Assembly (NCBI GenBank): GCA_017558145.1
Contig: JAFYWF010000095.1
Span: 1 to 39,833, forward strand
Length of the DNA stretch: 39,833 bases
From: Lachnospiraceae bacterium
Lineage (GTDB): Bacteria; Bacillota; Clostridia; Lachnospirales; Lachnospiraceae
Direction: 5' to 3'
Made by a program: the position numbers and the translations under genes. How positions within the stretch are numbered: position 1 is the first letter of the stretch; each line of letters begins with the position of its first letter. The notes beneath the pieces are model-generated. The model saw nothing but the letters and a program-made list of their open reading frames with translations, ran no database searches and was not told the origin of the DNA. Shown here piece by piece: positions 32,019-39,833 of the stretch.

Positions 32019-33250
32019 TTTTTCAGAAGACTTCCACGTACGATAGAGTCTTTTCCGTATTTTAATTTAATGCTATCTAATGCTTTATCTAACTGTTCTT
32101 GTTTTTTCTTTCTTTTATATTGTTCTTCGTTCAGAGAAGTAGACGAGTTTGTGTCAGAAGTCATTATATCGAATAATGTAAGTTGTGTTGGTTGTGAAAT
32201 ATCTGTAAGTTTGGATGTTCGGATACCCAATAAACGTATGGGGTTATAGTTCCACAATTCATCGAACAAAATTTTTGCAGTTTCATATATTAAAGTAGTA
32301 GAATCGGTTGGTGAAGGAAGTGTTGTTTGGTGTGAAACACTTTGAAAAGTAGAATATTTAATTTCACAGCTTATCATTCCGGCTTTTTGCTTTTCATTTC
32401 GTAAACGACTACCTACACTTTCGGCTAAGGACATTAATACTTTATAGGCTTCTTCTTTGGTTTCCAAATCCCGACTAACAGTGGTGGAATTGCCAATGCC
32501 CTTAGCTTTTTCCGGTAAAGGTTCCACTTTAGAATTATCTATTCCATTGGCAAATTCCCAAAGTGTTTTGCCATGGCTTTTCAAGTGTGATATTAGAATA
32601 GAAGGCTCTGAGGCAGCTAAATCACCAATAGTTAAAATTCCCAGTTTATGTAATGTTTCAACACTGGAATGTCCGCACATAAAAAGATTGTCAACTGTTA
32701 GTGGCCACATTTTTTCTTTAATCTCATAAGAGAATAAGGTGTGTACTAAATTAGGTTTTTGGAAATCAGATGCCATTTTAGCTAATACTTTACAATCAGA
32801 GATACCAATATTTACCGTAAATTGAAATTTTTCAAAAATTAAATTTTTAATTGTGTTTGCAGCTTCTATGGGAGAGGAATATTCGTGACAAATGGGAGAA
32901 TAATCCATGTAACATTCATCGATACTAACCTGCTCGATTACAGGACAAATAGAAGAAAGAAATTCCATTAATTTTTTGGAACGTTCTCTATACATATTGT
33001 GATCGGGGGCTGCCATAGTTAAAGAAGGGCATTTCTTAAAGGCATTTACAATAGGTTCTCCGGTTTGAATTCCGTAGGATTTGGCATATGTGGATTTTGC
33101 TAATACAATGCCGTGGCGCTGTTCTTTGTCTCCACCTATAATAGAAGGAATTTCTCTTAAATCTATAGACTCTCCTTGTTCCAACAAGCTAAGAGCAGTC
33201 CAACTCAAAAAAGCGGAATTTACATCAATATGAAAAATAATAGATTCCAT
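32012..33250 (-). CDS. dinB: Y-family DNA polymerase IV
   Basis: A 412-aa protein with the UmuC/DinB catalytic layout: FHIDVNSAF with Asp9, and SIDECYMDYS with the Asp-Glu pair near 110. VNIGISDCKVLAKMASDFQKPN is the conserved palm/thumb stretch, and a helix-hairpin-helix-like segment (ETLHKLGILTIGDLA) and little finger follow. QLTLF near residue 358 matches the sliding-clamp-binding motif. It performs error-prone translesion synthesis. I see no LexA-type GAAC-N4-GTTC box upstream. A CTAAGGAGG site precedes the ATG. Its end overlaps the shared terminator. Confidence 0.93.
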   Translation of the reverse strand: MESIIFHIDVNSAFLSWTALSLLEQGESIDLREIPSIIGGDKEQRHGIVLAKSTYAKSYGIQTGEPIVNAFKKCPSLTMAAPDHNMYRERSKKLMEFLSSICPVIEQVSIDECYMDYSPICHEYSSPIEAANTIKNLIFEKFQFTVNIGISDCKVLAKMASDFQKPNLVHTLFSYEIKEKMWPLTVDNLFMCGHSSVETLHKLGILTIGDLAASEPSILISHLKSHGKTLWEFANGIDNSKVEPLPEKAKGIGNSTTVSRDLETKEEAYKVLMSLAESVGSRLRNEKQKAGMISCEIKYSTFQSVSHQTTLPSPTDSTTLIYETAKILFDELWNYNPIRLLGIRTSKLTDISQPTQLTLFDIMTSDTNSSTSLNEEQYKRKKKQEQLDKALDSIKLKYGKDSIVRGSLLKKK

Positions 33251-33422
33251 AGAGTTCCTCCTTAGATATATAGTGTCATATATTGCTATGTGATCAGTAT
33301 TTGCGTTATGTAATAGTTAAATTAAAAAATATACTAATAGATAGTTTTAAAGTAACATTAGAACTATGACTTTACAAGGGAAAAAAATACTGTTAATATG
33401 TAGATATTACAAAATTGTTACA

Positions 33423-35036
33423 ATGAATAAAATGAGGAAAGAATGGCATAAACTAAAGATTATGATTAATATAAGTAAAAACAATAGGAAGTTGCAGCTA
33501 ATATGGATGCGAATTATGTTTATTTTCGCTGTTTGTTGTATTTTTTGGATGCCCGGAATGATAGCTTTTGATGAGGGTGGCGATAATTACTTTACTATAT
33601 ATTTAAATGAAGCGAAAATAGGAGCTACTGACTCACGAGATAATATTGATGAAGTGATGGCTCAGGCAAGAAGAATTCTTGCAGGCGATTCCACAGATTT
33701 AATTTATGCAAAAATGGATTTGGAGGTCGAAGGTAAAGACGTTCTTTTTGGTGTTATCGATAGTCATAGAACTTTATTAAATCGAGTGACTGGGGTTTTG
33801 GTGGAAAATTCTATTCAGACATTGCAGAAGGCCTATACGGTAAAAGTAAATGAGTATAGTGTAAATCTTTCTACCAGTGAAGAAGTGATACAATTGTTGG
33901 ATGCAGCTTTGAATAAATATGATGCAGAGGATGAATATAGCGTCAGTTTGGCATTGGATCCAAGTAGAGAGTTACATGTTTTGACAGCACAGATTAACAA
34001 AAAAGAAGAACAGGAAGCTGAAGAAAAGGAAGTTTTCTGGGAAAGTGGCATGGAAAAATATTTTGAAGATATTTTTAAATCTATGGAACCGGAAGTGGAG
34101 AGAGCTTTTGAAGACTTTGATTATGGTATGCAGGCCATGGAGTTTGCTGAAAAAGTGGAGATTGTAGAAACCTTTTTGATGCCGGAAGAAATTTCTAATT
34201 TGGAACAGGCTATTGATGATGTAACGAAAGATAAAGAAGTAAATGAGATATATGAAGTGGTAGCCGGGGATACACTTTCGGCAATTGTTGAAAAGACAAA
34301 TATTCCAATGGATAAAATCATTGAATTAAATGATGCTATTAAAAATGAATTTTCAACTCTTCATATAGGGCAGGAAATTATTATCACTGTTCCGGAACCG
34401 GAATTATCTGTTGTTCGAACAGAACAGTTATATTTAGAAGAAGCGTATGATGCAGAGGTTATCTATATTGACAATGATGAGTGGTATACGACTCAGGAAA
34501 AAACTTTGCAGGAGCCTTCTACCGGATTTAGAAAAGCAGTAGCTAGAATTACGTATCGTAATGATAAAGAAATTAGCAAAGAAGTAATAAAAGAAGAGAT
34601 ATTAATGGAAGCGGTTCCTAAAATTGTAGAACGTGGAACAAAAATACCACCAACCTTTATTAAGCCGATTTCAGGTGGTCGCTTAACATCAAGATATGGT
34701 CGAAGAACCTCACCAACCAGAGGAGCCTCCAGTAATCATAAAGGAATTGACTGGGGAATTCCAAGAGGAAGTTCCGTAGTAGCTTCTTCCGGTGGTACTG
34801 TAACCAAAGCCGGATGGGGTGGAGGATATGGATATGTTGTTTATATTAAGCATCCGGGCGGAGCTGAAACAAGATATGCACATTTGAATAAGGTATTAGT
34901 ATCTGCGGGACAAACGGTAAAACAGGGACAAAGAATTGCACTCACAGGAAACACCGGAGTTAGTACCGGCCCACACCTTCATTTTGAACTTCGATTGAAT
35001 GGTACACCGGTTGATCCGCTTGCATATATGAATTAG
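33423..35036 (+). CDS. LysM-G5-M23 peptidoglycan endopeptidase
   Basis: About 537 aa from ATG 33423; the start is uncertain because none of the in-frame ATGs (33366, 33423, 33432, 33462) has a good ribosome site. One membrane segment (about 27-49) anchors it outside. Then come a poorly recognised helical, Glu-rich stretch, a LysM domain (about 275-325, YEVVAGDTLSAIV...IGQEIIITV), a G5 domain (about 330-410) and an M23 peptidase domain (about 417-537). The Zn ligands are visible in HKGIDWG and HLHFE. It should cut peptidoglycan cross-bridges near the membrane. The same LysM-G5-M23 order recurs in Clostridia. murA follows. Confidence 0.88.
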   Translation: MNKMRKEWHKLKIMINISKNNRKLQLIWMRIMFIFAVCCIFWMPGMIAFDEGGDNYFTIYLNEAKIGATDSRDNIDEVMAQARRILAGDSTDLIYAKMDLEVEGKDVLFGVIDSHRTLLNRVTGVLVENSIQTLQKAYTVKVNEYSVNLSTSEEVIQLLDAALNKYDAEDEYSVSLALDPSRELHVLTAQINKKEEQEAEEKEVFWESGMEKYFEDIFKSMEPEVERAFEDFDYGMQAMEFAEKVEIVETFLMPEEISNLEQAIDDVTKDKEVNEIYEVVAGDTLSAIVEKTNIPMDKIIELNDAIKNEFSTLHIGQEIIITVPEPELSVVRTEQLYLEEAYDAEVIYIDNDEWYTTQEKTLQEPSTGFRKAVARITYRNDKEISKEVIKEEILMEAVPKIVERGTKIPPTFIKPISGGRLTSRYGRRTSPTRGASSNHKGIDWGIPRGSSVVASSGGTVTKAGWGGGYGYVVYIKHPGGAETRYAHLNKVLVSAGQTVKQGQRIALTGNTGVSTGPHLHFELRLNGTPVDPLAYMN

Positions 35037-35061
35037 AGTAAAACAAACAAAAGTTTGCATG

Positions 35062-35089
35062 TTTACAAAATGAAATTATGTGATATACT
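35062..35089 (+). promoter_or_regulatory. Predicted murA promoter
   Basis: TTTACA (35062-35067), 16-bp spacer, and extended -10, TGATATACT (hexamer 35084-35089). Confidence 0.55.
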
Positions 35090-35128
35090 AAGCTGATGGC
35101 ACGTAGATTGTTTGTTATGAGGTAAGTG

Positions 35129-36421
35129 ATGGAACAATATGCAATTAAAGGTGGTAATCCGTTAGTCGGAGAAGTGGAAATTGGTGGAGCTAAAAATGCA
35201 GCCCTACCTATTTTGGCAGCAGCGATTATGACAGATGAAACCGTTTTGATAGAAAATGTCCCTGATGTAAGGGATACCAATGCATTGCTTCAGGCAATGG
35301 AAAGCATTGGGGTAATTGTTGAAAAGATAGATAGACATACAGTGAAAATCAATGGGTCTCAGATACATGGACATGTAATTAAGGACGATTTGATTAAAAA
35401 GATAAGAGCATCTTATTATTTAATAGGTGCAATGTTAGGAAAATATAAACAGGCAGAGGTAGTTCTTCCGGGAGGATGTAATATCGGAAGTCGTCCTATT
35501 GATCAGCATATCAAAGGATGGGAAGCTTTGGGAACCAAAGTGGATATTGCCAATGGCTTGATTTCTGCCAAAGCAGAAGTATTAAAGGGAAATCATATAT
35601 ATATGGACGTGGTATCTGTAGGTGCTACTATTAATGTAATGATGGCAGCAGCGATGGCAGAAGGTCAGACAATTATTGAAAATGCAGCGAAAGAACCACA
35701 TGTAGTTGATTTGGCTAACTTTTTGAATAGTATGGGTGCTAATATCAAAGGTGCTGGAACAGATGTAATCCGTATTAAGGGTGTGACCAAATTGCACAAA
35801 ACAGAGTACGCAATTATACCGGATCAGATTGAAGCAGGGACTTTTATGTTTGCAGCAGCAGTAACAAAGGGTGATGTGACTGTCAAAAACGTAATTCCGA
35901 AACATTTGGAATCTATTACGGCAAAGTTGTTGGAAATTGGCTGTGAAGTGGAAGCTTCTGATGATGCGGTTCGAGTTGTAGCATCTAAGCCTTTGGTGCA
36001 TACTCATGTAAAAACGTTACCATATCCGGGATTCCCTACAGATATGCAACCACAGATTGCAGTAGCGCTAGGTCTTTCTAAGGGAACTAGTATTGTAACG
36101 GAAAGTATTTTTGAAAACCGTTTCCGCTATGTGGATGAATTGACTAGAATGGGAGCGAATATTAAGGTAGAGGGAAATACAGCTATTATTATTGGAGTGA
36201 ATCGATATACAGGAGCTAGCATGAGTGCTCCTGATTTAAGAGCAGGCGCTGCGTTGGTTATGGCTGCATTGGCTGCAGAAGGTGTTTCTTTTATTGATGA
36301 TATTCATTATATTCAGAGAGGGTATGAAGACTTTGAAATGAAATTACAGGGGCTTGGTGCTCAGATTGAAAAAGTAGAGTCTGAAAGAGAAATACAAAAA
36401 TTTAAATTAAAAGTAGGATAA
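35129..36421 (+). CDS. murA: UDP-N-acetylglucosamine 1-carboxyvinyltransferase
   Basis: A 430-aa enzyme of normal length. GGAKNAALPILAA carries Lys22/Asn23, and LPGGCNIGSRPIDQH holds the active-site Cys117, which fosfomycin alkylates. The C-terminal YPGFPTDMQPQ and RFRYVDELTRMGA complete the pattern. It adds enolpyruvate to UDP-GlcNAc, the first committed step of peptidoglycan synthesis. ATG 35129 follows GAGG at six bases; a GTG one codon earlier is rejected. Firmicutes often have two MurA copies; which one this is cannot be told. It is next to the M23 hydrolase but has its own promoter. Confidence 0.96.
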   Translation: MEQYAIKGGNPLVGEVEIGGAKNAALPILAAAIMTDETVLIENVPDVRDTNALLQAMESIGVIVEKIDRHTVKINGSQIHGHVIKDDLIKKIRASYYLIGAMLGKYKQAEVVLPGGCNIGSRPIDQHIKGWEALGTKVDIANGLISAKAEVLKGNHIYMDVVSVGATINVMMAAAMAEGQTIIENAAKEPHVVDLANFLNSMGANIKGAGTDVIRIKGVTKLHKTEYAIIPDQIEAGTFMFAAAVTKGDVTVKNVIPKHLESITAKLLEIGCEVEASDDAVRVVASKPLVHTHVKTLPYPGFPTDMQPQIAVALGLSKGTSIVTESIFENRFRYVDELTRMGANIKVEGNTAIIIGVNRYTGASMSAPDLRAGAALVMAALAAEGVSFIDDIHYIQRGYEDFEMKLQGLGAQIEKVESEREIQKFKLKVG

Positions 36422-36434
36422 GAGTTTAGAGAAT

Positions 36435-36463
36435 AAAAAAGTCGCATTTTATGCGACTTTTTT
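36435..36463. terminator. Bidirectional terminator between murA and the HD-GYP gene
   Basis: AAAAAAGTCGCAT (36435-36447) pairs perfectly with ATGCGACTTTTTT (36451-36463) around TTT. It serves both convergent genes. Confidence 0.92.
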
Positions 36464-36469
36464 GATTAA

Positions 36470-37555
36470 TTATATGATTGCATCGATAAAGACAGAAGAA
36501 GGTTCATGTAATAAGTCAATATAGCTTTCATCACATTTTAAAATTGGTCTGGATAATCTCTGTTTATTGATAAAGAAAATCGTACCTTCGCGTCCGTCAG
36601 AAAGGCGAACCCTATGGGAAAGATAGCTACTTACGACATTTTCTAAAAAGGTCAGAATGTATTTGGTATCATATTTTTGGAAACCTTCTTGTTCGAATAC
36701 GTCAATTACTTTAAAAGGACATAAAGGTCCACGATAGACTCTGGCCGCAGTCATAGCATCATAAACATCGGCGATAGCAACTATTTTAGCAAATTTATCA
36801 ATTTTATCAGAAGTATATCCCAAAGGATATCCTTTACCATCACTTCTTTCGTGATGCATTAAAGCAGAATAAGAAATGTGAGGATCTACCTGACATCTTT
36901 TTAAGATTTTATAACCTTCCATAGGATGCTGTTTGATAATGTCATATTCTTGATCAGTCAAACGATCGGGCTTTTTAATAATTTCTTCCGGAATTTTCAG
37001 TTTACCAATATCATGGAAAAGACCGCATTGAGTAGCTAAATGTACATCCTTTTCAGAAAAGTTTAACCAAGAAGCCAAAACATTACAAATCAAAGCTACA
37101 TTTAAAGCATGAGTGTAGGTGGAATCGTCATAGGTTCTAAGGTTATGGAGCATATCAAAAACATGATAATGAGTATGAGTATTATCTAATAAAGACAAAG
37201 CATCATTTAGTATGTCATCTACATTCAAAGGAGCATTTTTTTCTACTATATCATTTAACATATTTTTTAATTTAAAGACATCTTTTCTAAATTCAGCAGA
37301 AAATTTTTTGAATTCAGGGCTGTTTCTTATCTGTAGGGAATAGGGTTCAACATCTAATAGTGAATCGGAAGGTAATTTATCTAAATTATCTGTGTTCTTA
37401 ACATAGACAAATGGAATCATATAGTATGTAAGTCTTGTAATAGTACTGTCTGTTAAATGAAATCCTTCCGGTAGAATCAATTGATCCTCCATAGAGTATA
37501 CGTCTCTGGAAACCACCATTCCAGGAGTTAAATTGATAGTATTTATCTTTCGCAT
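36470..37555 (-). CDS. HD-GYP domain cyclic-di-GMP phosphodiesterase
   Basis: A 361-aa protein. The N-terminal 1-60 (INTINLTPGMVVSRDVYSMEDQLILPEG) is the short beta domain that often precedes HD-GYP. The HD-GYP domain follows with THALNVA, GLFHDIGKLKIP (His181/Asp182), KQHPMEGYKIL, HHERSDGKGYP (His234/His235, GYP 242-244) and IADVYDAMTAARVYR, so all canonical residues are kept and cyclic di-GMP hydrolysis is expected. The start is ATG 37555 behind AAGGAG; the longer open frame upstream to 37633 lacks one. With the EAL protein at 19298 the window holds two unrelated types of cyclic-di-GMP hydrolase and no intact synthase. Confidence 0.92.
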   Translation of the reverse strand: MRKINTINLTPGMVVSRDVYSMEDQLILPEGFHLTDSTITRLTYYMIPFVYVKNTDNLDKLPSDSLLDVEPYSLQIRNSPEFKKFSAEFRKDVFKLKNMLNDIVEKNAPLNVDDILNDALSLLDNTHTHYHVFDMLHNLRTYDDSTYTHALNVALICNVLASWLNFSEKDVHLATQCGLFHDIGKLKIPEEIIKKPDRLTDQEYDIIKQHPMEGYKILKRCQVDPHISYSALMHHERSDGKGYPLGYTSDKIDKFAKIVAIADVYDAMTAARVYRGPLCPFKVIDVFEQEGFQKYDTKYILTFLENVVSSYLSHRVRLSDGREGTIFFINKQRLSRPILKCDESYIDLLHEPSSVFIDAII

Positions 37556-37717
37556 TGGAGTCTCCTTATCTAGTCGCTGATTGTTAAATCTTATGTTTTT
37601 TAGGTAAAAAAAGTATAGATTTTTGCATTTCATTTGTCAAGAAATACTAAGAAAAATATAGTATTTATTTGTAGTTTTGTCGAAAAAATAAAAAAAATAT
37701 AAAGTGAAAAAAATAGG

Positions 37718-37746
37718 TTGACAAGAAGAATATGATAAAGTATTTT
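37718..37746 (+). promoter_or_regulatory. Predicted metK promoter
   Basis: Consensus TTGACA (37718-37723), 17-bp spacer, TATTTT (37741-37746). The start would be near 37753, just ahead of the riboswitch. Confidence 0.65.
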
Positions 37747-37781
37747 ATAGTAAGATATGAAAATTCCATATTGTAATTTCT

Positions 37782-37934
37782 CTCTTATTCAGAGTGGTGG
37801 AGGTACATAGGGCCTGCGAAGCCACGGCAACCCCCCGGAGTCGGGAAGGTGCCAACCTGAGCGAATTATTCGAACAATAAGAGGATTTGAGTATCGTAAA
37901 TTCAGTCCGCTTATTTTTGTAAGCGGACTTTTTT
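37782..37934 (+). ncRNA. SAM-I (S-box) riboswitch with terminator, upstream of metK
   Basis: P1 closes CTCTTATT (37782-37789) with AATAAGAG (37876-37883). Inside are the family-defining AGAGTGGTGGAGG, GGCCTGCGAAGCC, CGGCAACC and GGTGCCAACCTGA segments. The expression platform is a terminator, AGTCCGCTTA (37904-37913) with TAAGCGGACT (37920-37929), followed by T. SAM binding to the aptamer should favour termination and turn metK off, a standard feedback on SAM synthase. Confidence 0.95.
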
Positions 37935-37937
37935 CGT

Positions 37938-37960
37938 GAATAAGCAGAGTCTGCTTATTC
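37938..37960 (+). other. Second hairpin between the riboswitch terminator and metK
   Basis: GAATAAGCAG (37938-37947) pairs perfectly with CTGCTTATTC (37951-37960) around a three-base loop. No T tract follows, so it is not a terminator; it could stabilise the readthrough messenger 5' region. Confidence 0.6.
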
Positions 37961-38001
37961 TATGCAACTATTATATAGCAAAAAAGCAAAGGAGAACAAA
38001 A

Positions 38002-39189
38002 ATGGAAAAAAGATTATTTACTTCTGAATCTGTAACTGAAGGACATCCGGATAAGATCTGTGATAATATTTCTGACGCGGTATTAGACGCGATTATGGCA
38101 CAGGACCCAAACAGCCGTGTAGCTTGTGAAACAGCTATCACAACAGGTCTTGTACTTGTAATGGGTGAAATCACAACTAACGCAACTGTAGATTTCCAGA
38201 GTGTAGTTCGTAACACAATTAGAGAAATCGGATACGATCACTCTGATAAAGGTTTCGACTGCAATACATGTGGTGTTATCGTAGCATTAGACAAACAGTC
38301 TGCTGACATCGCTATGGGTGTAGACAAAGCTTTAGAAGCAAAAGAAAATCAGATGACAGATGCTGATATCGAAGCAATCGGTGCCGGTGACCAGGGCATG
38401 ATGTTTGGTTATGCTTGTAACGAAACAGAAGAATATATGCCATATCCAATCGCATTAGCTCATAAATTAACAAAAAAATTAACAGATGTAAGAAAAGATG
38501 GAACTCTTCCTTACTTAAGAGCGGACGGTAAGAGCCAGGTTACTGTAGAATACGATGAAAATGGTAAAGCAGTAGCTATCGATGCAGTAGTTATCTCTAC
38601 ACAGCATGCAGAAGAAATCAGCCAGGAACAGATTCATGAAGATATTAGAAAATACGTTATCGATCCAGTAATTCCACAGGATATGGTAAACGCAGAAACA
38701 AAATACTTCATCAATCCAACAGGACGTTTCGTAATCGGTGGACCAAATGGTGACTCTGGATTAACAGGACGTAAAATCATCGTAGATACATACGGTGGAT
38801 GGGCTCGTCATGGCGGTGGAGCTTTCTCTGGAAAAGACTGTACAAAAGTAGACCGTTCTGCAGCTTATGCAGCTCGTTACGTTGCGAAAAACATCGTAGC
38901 AGCAGGTCTTGCTGATAAATGTGAAATTCAGTTATCTTACGCAATCGGTGTTGCACAGCCAACTTCTGTACGTGTAGATACATTCGGAACAGGTAAATTA
39001 GATGAAATCCGTTTAGTAGAAATCGTTCGTGAAAACTTCGATCTTCGTCCAGCTGGAATCATCAAAATGTTAGACCTTCGTCGTCCAATCTACAAACAGA
39101 CAGCTGCTTACGGACACTTCGGACGTAATGACTTAAATCTTCCATGGGAAGCACTTGATAAAGTTGAAGATTTAAAAAAATACTTATAA
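38002..39189 (+). CDS. metK: S-adenosylmethionine synthetase
   Basis: A 395-aa enzyme, exact family size. Conserved blocks are [37 protein letters not shown], the P-loop-like [48 protein letters not shown] and GHFGR. It makes SAM from methionine and ATP. The start is ATG 38002 after AAAGGAG. Codon choice is more G+C-biased at third positions than in neighbouring genes, as expected for a highly expressed gene. Regulation by the SAM-I riboswitch is clear. Confidence 0.98.
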   Translation: MEKRLFTSESVTEGHPDKICDNISDAVLDAIMAQDPNSRVACETAITTGLVLVMGEITTNATVDFQSVVRNTIREIGYDHSDKGFDCNTCGVIVALDKQSADIAMGVDKALEAKENQMTDADIEAIGAGDQGMMFGYACNETEEYMPYPIALAHKLTKKLTDVRKDGTLPYLRADGKSQVTVEYDENGKAVAIDAVVISTQHAEEISQEQIHEDIRKYVIDPVIPQDMVNAETKYFINPTGRFVIGGPNGDSGLTGRKIIVDTYGGWARHGGGAFSGKDCTKVDRSAAYAARYVAKNIVAAGLADKCEIQLSYAIGVAQPTSVRVDTFGTGKLDEIRLVEIVRENFDLRPAGIIKMLDLRRPIYKQTAAYGHFGRNDLNLPWEALDKVEDLKKYL

Positions 39190-39206
39190 TTAATAAATAA
39201 CAAGAT

Positions 39207-39239
39207 ACCCCTTTCATTGAAAAATGAAGGGGGTTTTTG
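39207..39239 (+). terminator. Terminator after metK
   Basis: ACCCCTTTCATT (39207-39218) pairs with AATGAAGGGGGT (39223-39234) over 12 bases with one U-G pair and a GAAA loop, then a T run. Confidence 0.9.
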
Positions 39240-39285
39240 TGTGTGAAAAGGAAAATTGGAAAAAGATAGAATTGAATCCTGTAAC

Positions 39286-39314
39286 TTGTAAAAAGAACTT
39301 TTGTTCTTTATAAT
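39286..39314 (+). promoter_or_regulatory. dnaE promoter with LexA-box-like site
   Basis: TTGTAA (39286-39291), 17-bp spacer, TATAAT (39309-39314). The spacer holds GAAC-TTTT-GTTC (39295-39306), matching the GAAC-N4-GTTC core of Gram-positive LexA boxes, within a longer AAAGAAC/GTTCTTT inverted repeat (39292-39309). Placement inside the promoter suits repression. Confidence 0.5.
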
Positions 39315-39346
39315 AGTAAACAAATGAATTTATAAGGAGTAATTTC

Positions 39347-39833
39347 ATGGCATTTGCACACTTACATGTCCATACAGAATTTAGTTTGTTGGACGGTTCT
39401 AATAAGATAAAAGAATATGTAAAAAGAGTCAAAGAACTGGGTATGGACAGTGCGGCCATTACCGACCATGGTGTTATGTACGGTATCATCGATTTTTATC
39501 GTGCAGCTAAAGCAGAAGGAATCAAACCGATTATTGGTTGTGAAGTTTATGTGGCTCCAAATTCCCGTTTTGATAAAGAGTTAACTGGTGGTGATGACAG
39601 ATATTACCATCTTGTTTTGTTGGCAGAAAATAACGTTGGCTATGCCAATTTGATGAAAATTGTCAGCAAAGGTTTTACGGAAGGATATTACTATAAACCT
39701 CGTGTGGATATGGAAGTTTTGAATCAATATCATGAGGGGATTATTGCTCTTTCGGCATGTCTTGCTGGTGAAGTGGCTAGATACATTCAAAAAGGACTTT
39801 ATGAGGAAGCTAAGAAAGCTGCATTAAAATATC
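39347..39833 (+). CDS. dnaE: DNA polymerase III alpha subunit, N-terminal part (continues past the window)
   Basis: The first 162 codons are present. MAFAHLHVHTEFSLLDGSNKI is the PHP domain opening with its metal-binding HxH, followed by AAITDHGVMYGIIDFYRAA, PIIGCEVYVAP, YYHLVLLAENNVGYANLMKIVSKG and IALSACLAGEVARYI, all matching DnaE. AAGGAG precedes the ATG. In Firmicutes DnaE works beside PolC in replication and repair. The promoter carries a LexA-box-like site. Confidence 0.95.
   Translation, partial: MAFAHLHVHTEFSLLDGSNKIKEYVKRVKELGMDSAAITDHGVMYGIIDFYRAAKAEGIKPIIGCEVYVAPNSRFDKELTGGDDRYYHLVLLAENNVGYANLMKIVSKGFTEGYYYKPRVDMEVLNQYHEGIIALSACLAGEVARYIQKGLYEEAKKAALKY

Noticed and set aside
31989..32249. 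Plus-strand frame in the 3' end of dinB
   Set aside because: It is antisense to dinB, starts inside the shared terminator and has no family features.
32012..33365. LexA box before dinB
   Set aside because: The upstream bases 33251-33365 contain no GAAC-N4-GTTC; the nearest is an isolated GAAC in TTAGAACTATG.
37936..38001. GTG start 66 bases upstream of metK
   Set aside because: It falls in the riboswitch terminator and the following hairpin; ATG 38002 has a proper ribosome site and gives the exact family length.

Overview
The window is about 39.8 kb of AT-rich DNA from a low-G+C anaerobic Firmicute, most likely a Lachnospiraceae member. The grounds are strong AGGAGG-type ribosome sites, compact genes separated by classical hairpin-plus-U terminators, several small proteins typical of that family (the 87-aa gene at 29133, the CX3CX3C HTH-like gene at 3112), ferredoxin-type redox proteins, a C_GCAxxG_C_C protein, and a SAM-I riboswitch before metK. 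I do not assign a genus. I see no tRNA, rRNA, CRISPR array, phage or intact insertion sequence.

Layout. 1-1.05 kb: end of a phenylacetate-CoA ligase gene and its tandem-ACT partner. 1.1-4.25 kb: the most accessory-looking stretch, with a DUF4143-type ATPase behind three 33-bp-phased repeats, an orphan STAS-like DUF4325 protein, a small HTH-like protein, a broken glycerophosphodiesterase gene and a 43-aa TTG-start gene. 4.2-8.4 kb: TIM-barrel hydrolase plus Crp/Fnr regulator, facing a ferredoxin/NapH-like membrane Fe-S pair, then a sodium:solute symporter. 8.4-13 kb: OFA-type MFS transporter and 1-phosphofructokinase-like kinase, divergent from an aldose epimerase-like gene, then TspO and a DUF1624 membrane protein. 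13.1-17 kb: chemotaxis receptor, CutC, NhaC antiporter. 17-25 kb: F420-glutamate ligase-like protein, HAD phosphatase, EAL phosphodiesterase, C_GCAxxG_C_C protein and carB. 25-31 kb: alanine/glycine symporter, sugar nucleotidyltransferase, galE, a small conserved protein, a small alarmone synthetase and a coiled-coil tail-anchored protein. 31.4-39.8 kb: flavin reductase, DNA polymerase IV, a LysM-G5-M23 peptidoglycan hydrolase, murA, HD-GYP phosphodiesterase, riboswitch-metK, and the start of dnaE.

Functional themes. Signalling by cyclic di-GMP (EAL and HD-GYP hydrolases), (p)ppGpp (small synthetase) and chemotaxis is well represented. Envelope and sugar-nucleotide metabolism is represented by murA, the M23 hydrolase, galE and the nucleotidyltransferase. 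Several transporters are Na+- or H+-coupled. A Crp/Fnr regulator lies beside an Fe-S membrane module whose promoter carries a plausible Crp/Fnr-like palindrome.

The less explained signals are non-coding: the 33-bp-phased CGGGGC repeats (1106-1186), two long inverted-repeat elements that fold over nearly their full length (17056-17190 and 25072-25242), nested palindromes in the symporter leader (6723-6757), a G+C-rich island and an 11-bp triple repeat before the coiled-coil gene (30471-30586), a ribosome site buried in a terminator-like hairpin before tspO, and a LexA-box-like site inside the dnaE promoter.
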